DNA of 64,000 bases from CAWDDG01 sp963801065 (GTDB taxonomy: Bacteria; Actinomycetota; Actinomycetes; Jiangellales; Jiangellaceae), in NCBI GenBank assembly GCA_963801065.1, contig CAWDDG010000004.1, forward strand, positions 62,001 through 126,000, in the 5' to 3' direction. Under the pieces are notes generated by a model that was not told the DNA's origin, searched no databases, and worked only from the letters and a program-made list of their open reading frames with translations. How positions within the stretch are numbered: the stretch's first letter is position 1; the number at the start of each line of letters is the position of its first letter. The translations under genes were made by a program, and so were the position numbers. This document shows positions 59,696-64,000 of this stretch, in pieces.

Positions 59696-60313
59696 TCACT
59701 CGACCAAGGTCCAGTCTCCGCAACGACTGGTCTCGAAGTCCTGCCCCTCCTCCAAGGTCACCTGCGGGTTGCCACCGCCGGGGATGTCGTTGTCGATGAT
59801 GTCCCCACCGTTAGAGCCAGTGGTCGTGATCGACCAGTAACAGTCGCTGCTCACACCCTGGGCTCGATAGGTGCCCGGCTTGATGTCGACGCCGACAACC
59901 CAGACACCGTCAGTGACACTGTTTGCCTCGGCTTGTGCTTCGGCTTCGGTGACGGCGGCTTCGCGTGCCGTGACGTCGGCCTCTCGGGTCTCGATGTCGT
60001 TCACCTTCGCCACCAGCTCGTCGTATGAGGCCTGGACCTCGGCGGCGCCCTGCTCGGCGCGGTCAAGCTCCGTCTCCGCCGTGTCGGCCCGATCCTCGGC
60101 CTCTGTGAGGGAGTCCTGCATCTCGATGAATTCGGGCGACTCGGTCGGGTCGGTTTGTGCCGTGGTGCCGATCCCGACGCCGACGACGAATGCGACGAGC
60201 GGGATCCCCACTGGCAGCAGCAAGCGCCGCCACAACGGCCTCAGTGCAGTATTCGCCGGCGGTACCGGCTCGGGCTCCGTCGTTGGCGCCGCCGCCTCGA
60301 CCGTTGCGGTCAT
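59696..60313 (-). CDS. membrane-anchored coiled-coil protein with C-terminal Cys domain
   Basis: A 205-residue protein: cytoplasmic Pro/Glu-rich start, one TM helix (RRLLLPVGIPLVAFVVGVGI, about 30-50), a coiled coil (about 65-130; AEDRADTAETELDRAEQGA), and an extracytoplasmic beta domain GVWVVGVDIKPGTYRAQGVS, CYWSITTTGS, SRCGDWTLVE with two Cys. The last domain is common in actinomycete exported proteins. Start ATG 60313 or GTG 60322, the latter overlapping the DUF4190 stop (GTGA), so it is coupled to that gene. Confidence 0.75.
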   Translation of the reverse strand: MTATVEAAAPTTEPEPVPPANTALRPLWRRLLLPVGIPLVAFVVGVGIGTTAQTDPTESPEFIEMQDSLTEAEDRADTAETELDRAEQGAAEVQASYDELVAKVNDIETREADVTAREAAVTEAEAQAEANSVTDGVWVVGVDIKPGTYRAQGVSSDCYWSITTTGSNGGDIIDNDIPGGGNPQVTLEEGQDFETSRCGDWTLVE

Positions 60314-60318
60314 TGACG

Positions 60319-60664
60319 TCACGCCCCGGCTGCCGCGACGGCCATCAGGATGATGATCAGCGTCCAGAAGGCGCACTCGATATAGCCGATCACGAGCCCG
60401 GCGATTGCCAGACCCTTGCCGTCCTTGCCGGTCTTGTTGATGTCGTTCAATGCGATGTGGCCGAAGATCACGGCGAGGATCGCTCCGCCGAGAAGGCTCG
60501 AGCACGAACGCGGTGATTGCCATGCCACTGGTTGGGCGGGCCGGCGGGTACACGTACTGTGGCTGCGCCGGGGCGGCGGGCGTCGCGGCGACCGGCTCCG
60601 GCTCCAGGCCGGTGTGCGTCCAGGTGCGTTCCGGCTGGACGGCCGGTTGGTCGGTGTTGCTCAC
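60319..60664 (-). pseudogene. DUF4190 membrane protein interrupted by a one-base frameshift
   Basis: GTG at 60664 (GGAG six bases upstream) starts SNTDQPAVQPERTWTHTG, a Pro-rich stretch and SGMAITAFVL. At about 60499-60501 the frame changes and the protein continues LLGGAILAVIFGHIALNDIN and AIAGLVIGYIECAFWTLIII to the stop at 60319. A single extra base (CTC-G-AGC, where CTC AGC gives FVLSLLGG) restores a normal DUF4190 domain. Two TM helices would be formed. May be a sequencing error or a real mutation. Confidence 0.75.
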
Positions 60665-60850
60665 TTCTTGCTCCGTTCGGTTTGGCTGCGCCTTGTGCAC
60701 AGCGGGCCGGGCACCGTCGTTTGACGATGCCCGACCCTCCCCGTGCACACGGGGTCATGGGGCAAAGAGGTACGAGGAGTTATGCGGGGCCGTTTCTCGC
60801 CGGGTGGCGGTCGATGCCCGGCCAACCCGACGAAACTGAACCTGGACGGT

Positions 60851-61177
60851 ATGCTATCACGGAGCTATGGGGTTGCCAAATCCGCTCCTATGGACGCCCA
60901 CTGGATTGGGGCGCTACGCTCCGGTCTTGTGGCACGCCCCTATGGAGACCCTGTGGAGCTCGTTACCGCGCCCATCCCCGCGCAGTCTCCGTTCATCCCC
61001 GCCGACGCGAAGATCGTCGTGGGGGCGGTCGCTCCGGCGTCCCCCGATCCGATCCCGATCGTGCTGCTACCGGGCTTCGAGTACCGGATGCGCGAGTGGC
61101 GGCACCCGAACACCCACGAGATCCACTGGCGGCTCGAGCGGAGAAAGTCCGCCCGGCACGGCGAAGACGACGAGTAG
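60851..61177 (+). CDS. hypothetical protein
   Basis: A frame of about 108 residues with GLVARPYGDPVELVTAPIPA, IPIVLLPGFEYRMREWRHPN and a basic/acidic end RKSARHGEDDE. No known family. The frame stays open upstream to 60743; neither start has a convincing ribosome site. Short direct repeats of CCTATGGA occur near its 5' part. Confidence 0.4.
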   Translation: MLSRSYGVAKSAPMDAHWIGALRSGLVARPYGDPVELVTAPIPAQSPFIPADAKIVVGAVAPASPDPIPIVLLPGFEYRMREWRHPNTHEIHWRLERRKSARHGEDDE

Positions 61178-61282
61178 CCTCACCGAACCCCAAGCCGTGA
61201 CTCTTTCACCGACCGGGCCCGGACCGCCACCCGAACCGCCCTGACCGCCGATGTCACCCGGCGATGTCGGCGTCGGCAACCG

Positions 61283-61357
61283 CCGGCCGACGCGATGCGG
61301 GAGATCCGCGACGAGTTCGGCGTCCACGACGGCAGCATCCCCGGAGACATGCGATGA
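61283..61357 (+). pseudogene. RIRD-motif fragment, diverged copy 3
   Basis: The frame reads PADAMREIRDEFGVHDGSIP then GDMR and a stop at 61355-61357. It aligns with LPxxEA(M/L)GRIRDxFxxYDxxGGI of the other two copies. Possibly a tiny remnant of the same gene family. The remaining 61178-61468 contains no supported gene. Confidence 0.4.
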
Positions 61358-61468
61358 TCCGGCCGTGGAGGCTCCGGCTGCGACTGGCTTAGCCGCCACA
61401 GGCCGGTCGAGCATCCAAGACATGTACTTGATCTCTGGATTGTGGCGTTGCGAACTCAGCTCGGCCGG

Positions 61469-62656
61469 TTAGTTCATGCCCGTGCTGGTCACGGCTGGCG
61501 CATCTTGACCTGTTGCTTGGATTCCTGTGTCTAGCCCCTGCGCACTCTCGGGACGGCGCCCCTTGCTCGGAACGGTCGCCAGCACCTCCTCGGCCTTCTT
61601 GTCGACGAACCCTGTGACCAGCTGTTGCGCGACGCCAAGCACAATGGCATATGCCAGGATTTGCCCTTGGGTATCCAAATCGGTTAAGCCAGGGATGAAC
61701 CGGCCATTGATGAGTATTAGGCCGCCAATTGCGGTGAGCGCACCGGCGGGGAGCTTGAGGAATGCGAGCGAAACCTGGAGGTCGTTCGGAATGGGGGTGG
61801 AGGTGGTTCGGAGCTTCTGAATGGCGAAGGTGGCCGACAGCGCTCCGCCGAGCATCCCCATGAACGCGACAATCGGGACGTCGCCTGGCTGTGGGGTATT
61901 CCCATCCGTAGACGGACACGCAGACTTGAAGCATAGAGGGATCGCATCGGGAAAGATGAAACCGACGGTGCACACCACGGCCACCAGCACCGTCAGCAGC
62001 GCAGCCGCCGTTATCAGAGTATTCCTTAGGCTGCGGGCACGGGCATGTTGCTCATCCGCAGCCTCGTACGCAAACTTCGTAGCCTCGCGAAATGCAGCCC
62101 GCCGCCGGGCGAGTTCAGCGGCGGCAGCGTTGCCGTCATCACCACGGCTCAAACGTCCGCGCATCTTCTGCAGCGCCTTGTTCTGTCCGCCAGGTCGGGG
62201 TGGACTGGTCGTGCCCGTGGACGCGTTGCTGGCCTCTGTACTGAACAGATCCAGCGCCTCTTGGCGGCGTCGGTCGGTGGGGGCGAGACAGGTTAGCATC
62301 CGGGCCAGGACACCGGGGCTGCGCGCCTTGATGTCATCCTCGGTGTACAAATCGACGAGCTCGACCACGGCCGCGTGGAGGTGGACAAAGGCCCCTTTGA
62401 TCGGGGCGCCGGTCCACCAGTTGGCGAACCTGCTAGTCCTCGACCCGCGCTGGAGAGTTTCGCCGTTCCTCGGCACACCGGCGGCGCGGTAAGCGTCTTC
62501 CAGATTCATTTCCGTGGCCTCGTGGATGTGATCGAGATCGATGTGATCGTCACCGTTGCGAGCTGACAAGAGCCGGACGCGCTCGCACTTAACAAAGTTA
62601 GCCTTGGCGATGACGTGTTCCTGCCAGGCCGCCAGCCGGACTGGGTGAGTGCCCAC
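61469..62656 (-). CDS. multi-TM accessory membrane protein with helical N-terminal domain
   Basis: A 395-residue protein. N-terminal cytosolic helical region (about 1-130) with FANWWTGAPIKGAFVHLHAA and ELVDLYTEDDIKARSPGVLA, a linker, then TM helices at about 212-235, 259-280, 296-319 and 333-352. The membrane part FMGMLGGALSATFAIQ, KLPAGALTAIGGLILI and QQLVTGFVDKKAEEVL resembles a membrane module I associate with actinobacterial conflict-type proteins; this is inference. AGGAGG six bases before the GTG at 62656 decides the start. Codon GC appears lower than in neighbours, consistent with transfer. Confidence 0.65.
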   Translation of the reverse strand: MGTHPVRLAAWQEHVIAKANFVKCERVRLLSARNGDDHIDLDHIHEATEMNLEDAYRAAGVPRNGETLQRGSRTSRFANWWTGAPIKGAFVHLHAAVVELVDLYTEDDIKARSPGVLARMLTCLAPTDRRRQEALDLFSTEASNASTGTTSPPRPGGQNKALQKMRGRLSRGDDGNAAAAELARRRAAFREATKFAYEAADEQHARARSLRNTLITAAALLTVLVAVVCTVGFIFPDAIPLCFKSACPSTDGNTPQPGDVPIVAFMGMLGGALSATFAIQKLRTTSTPIPNDLQVSLAFLKLPAGALTAIGGLILINGRFIPGLTDLDTQGQILAYAIVLGVAQQLVTGFVDKKAEEVLATVPSKGRRPESAQGLDTGIQATGQDAPAVTSTGMN

Positions 62657-62762
62657 GACGCCCTCCTTCGCCGGACAATCCGTCACCGTATAGAGCCTCG
62701 GATCCCCATGCCTGATACAGGACGCGCTGTTCCCTTATGCGGCTCTTCGCCGCTGAGGGTGG

Positions 62763-62975
62763 TCATGGGGTGATCGGGATGGCTCGTCGGGGGTAGGGTC
62801 TGGCGCCGTTGGCGGCCACGAGTAGCCGTAGTCGGTAGTTGCCGAAGTTGCGGAATCCGTGGGCGAGGCGGCGGGTCTTCTCGATGATCAGGTTGATCGC
62901 TTCGGTCCCGCCGTTGGAGATCCCGTCGGTGTCGAAGTAGGCCAGCACCTGTTGTCGCCAGGCGCCTCGGCGTGC
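62763..62975 (-). mobile_element. C-terminal remnant of an ISL3-family transposase
   Basis: The frame reads ARRGAWRQQVLAYFDTDGIS then NGGTEAINLIIEKTRRLAHG, FRNFGNYRLRLLVAANGARP. This is the conserved end of ISL3-type DDE transposases (contains the catalytic Glu region). A stop precedes it and no N-terminal domain or terminal inverted repeats are visible, so it is a remnant. Confidence 0.75.
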
Positions 62976-62989
62976 GGGATCGGGTCACG

Positions 62990-63456
62990 AGTGGGAGGTC
63001 CGGAAGACGGATCGCGTCATCGTCCGCGATCCGTCCCCGACCGGTGATGAAGTCCTCGACGCGGCCCTCAAGATCGTCATCGCGCGAAAGCGGCGCCGTT
63101 CGGTCCGGTGCGGAACGCTTCGGCCAGCATGGCGACGACCTGCGCGCGGCGGGCCGGATCGGAGAGCACGCGCTCGTGGGGCCGGCCCGCCGGCGAGCGA
63201 CTCCACAGCATCGCCCGGCGCGACGGCGTAGCCAGCGAACTCTGCCGCGAGCATCGGCACCGCCGCCGCCGGGTCCGAACGGACGGCGGGAGTCATCTGC
63301 CGGGGCATCGACGGTCAGCAGCCGAACGCCGGCCTTCGCCGTTCTCTCGGGATCTGGGTCGAGAGCGCGGGATCCGGGCGCCACATGCGGGAACGTGACG
63401 ACGCGTCCGGCCGACGGGCCATGGTCGTCGACGGCCAGCGTCCTGCCATCCGGAAG
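62990..63456 (-). pseudogene. decayed alpha/beta hydrolase
   Basis: Read in order on the minus strand in changing frames: LPDGRTLAVDDHGPSAGRVV, PGSRALDPDPERTAKAGVRL then LTVDAPA (hydrolase N-terminal strand and loop), ERVLSDPARRAQVVAMLAEA then FRTGPNGAAFAR, and DDDLEGRVEDFITGRG. The nucleophile part is missing, at least two frameshifts are needed, and no start remains. It abuts the transposase remnant. Confidence 0.55.
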
Positions 63457-63538
63457 CGGTCAGATGGGTCATGATCGCCAGCATCTCGCACGCCTCGGAC
63501 AACGACCGCGGTCCCCACAGCTCCCTGGGGACACGACT

Positions 63539-63850
63539 TCAACGAAGCCGCAGCACCCTGCCGTCGCCCGACACGCCGTCGTTCTGATCACGGAGCCTGA
63601 TCGTGGGGTGGTCGACAGACCGTTTCCGGCCGGCGCGGACCCGGAGCCAGCGCCGCACCCGCGGCAGCTGCCACATCGCGATGCCCGACCCGGCCATCAC
63701 GGGGAAGACGACGAACCGCACCAGAGCGGTCGCAACGGTCGAGTCGTTCCATGGTGCGTAGACCACTGTCGCGAGCAGAAGGGCGCTCGTCAGGTGGACG
63801 AGCCGCTCCATGTCTCGCATCCGCTTGTTGGAGATCCGTTGTCCCGTCAT
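63539..63850 (-). CDS. small membrane protein, unknown function
   Basis: A 103-residue protein with two hydrophobic segments (LVHLTSALLLATVVYAPW, about 17-34; ALVRFVVFPVMAGSGIAMW, about 42-60) and a basic C-terminus (RRWLRVRAGRKRS). Its ATG overlaps the stop of the upstream MarR-like gene (ATGA), so the two are coupled; such pairs often have the regulator controlling the membrane protein. No named family recognised. Confidence 0.6.
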   Translation of the reverse strand: MTGQRISNKRMRDMERLVHLTSALLLATVVYAPWNDSTVATALVRFVVFPVMAGSGIAMWQLPRVRRWLRVRAGRKRSVDHPTIRLRDQNDGVSGDGRVLRLR

Positions 63851-64000
63851 CGTGTCTCACTCCCACGCCTGGGCGGTGCCGATTGGGTCAACGCCGCCAA
63901 CATCCGCTGTACGAGGTCGACGGCGTCGCGGCGCTCGGCGTCGTCGAGCCCCCGCGTGGCCGCCTCGTTGACGGCGGCTGCACACGGCACCAGAACATCG
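63847..64000 (-). CDS. C-terminal end of a MarR-like regulator (5' end outside window)
   Basis: The visible 50 residues, AAAVNEAATRGLDDAERRDA then VDLVQRMLAALTQSAPP, look like the long dimerisation helix ending MarR-family regulators. The DNA-binding part lies beyond the window. Stop TGA at 63847-63849 overlaps the next ATG. Confidence 0.5.
   Translation of the reverse strand, partial: DVLVPCAAAVNEAATRGLDDAERRDAVDLVQRMLAALTQSAPPRRGSETR

Overview
This 64-kb window is high-GC chromosomal DNA of a mycothiol-producing actinomycete. Evidence for this: the mycothiol genes mshA and mshD, glnR, a senX3/regX3/phoU block, carD, abundant GTG starts, and very frequent 4-base ATGA/GTGA overlaps between consecutive genes. 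The order fabp - sseC - sseA - DUF4395 - thioredoxin-like - moaD-like - glnR - mshD resembles the Rv0813c-Rv0820 segment of Mycobacterium tuberculosis. I cannot name the genus from sequence alone.

Layout. 1-8.5 kb: a GAF-like gene end, a CBS-domain protein, a sugar-ABC ATPase, a DUF4032 kinase-like protein, an acyl-CoA dehydrogenase, a coiled-coil protein, rlmB and cysS. 8.5-11 kb: a PAP2 phosphatase convergent with (and overlapping) ispF, then ispD and carD. 11-16 kb: a UbiA-type prenyltransferase, a lipoprotein, regX3-senX3, a three-unit PHO box, phoU and gpmA. 16-29 kb: ybjN-like gene and mshA, a macro-domain protein, an L,D-transpeptidase, a DUF2516 protein, an HbhA-like helical protein with its XRE regulator, a GH15-like enzyme beside a decayed sugar permease, an APC permease, asparaginase, dtd, ygfZ and a Fur-family regulator. 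28.6-38.7 kb: nitrobindin-like protein, sulfur-transfer operon with a cysteine-type leader peptide, an ECF sigma/anti-sigma pair, glnR, mshD and a DUF559 protein.

38.7-50.8 kb is a phosphate block: ppk1, a CYTH-CHAD protein, mutT1 (interrupted by a one-base frameshift), a PHO box, pstSCAB, and later the low-affinity pit/DUF47 pair. Together with regX3-senX3-phoU this puts phosphate sensing, high- and low-affinity uptake, and polyphosphate metabolism in one window. An arsenic module sits between pstB and pit: an ArsR-phosphatase fusion and arsC, flanked by remnants of an oxidoreductase and an MFS exporter, with an ars-type aquaporin remnant 4 kb further on.

50.8-64 kb is increasingly accessory: a Ser/Thr kinase, a tad ATPase remnant under a Pro-rich reading frame, a three-PLAT-domain metalloprotease with a HEAT-repeat neighbour, two related secreted proteins, three scattered copies of a short RIRD motif, a frameshifted DUF4190 gene, an unusual multi-TM protein, an ISL3-type transposase remnant and a decayed alpha/beta hydrolase. 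Coding density falls here and gene fragments are common, which suggests repeated insertion and deletion. Dispersed palindromes mark several gene ends, including a 92-bp element present twice.

No CRISPR array, rRNA or complete tRNA was seen. The most unusual items are the PLAT3-metzincin/HEAT pair, the 92-bp paired palindrome, and the accessory region from 56 to 63 kb.
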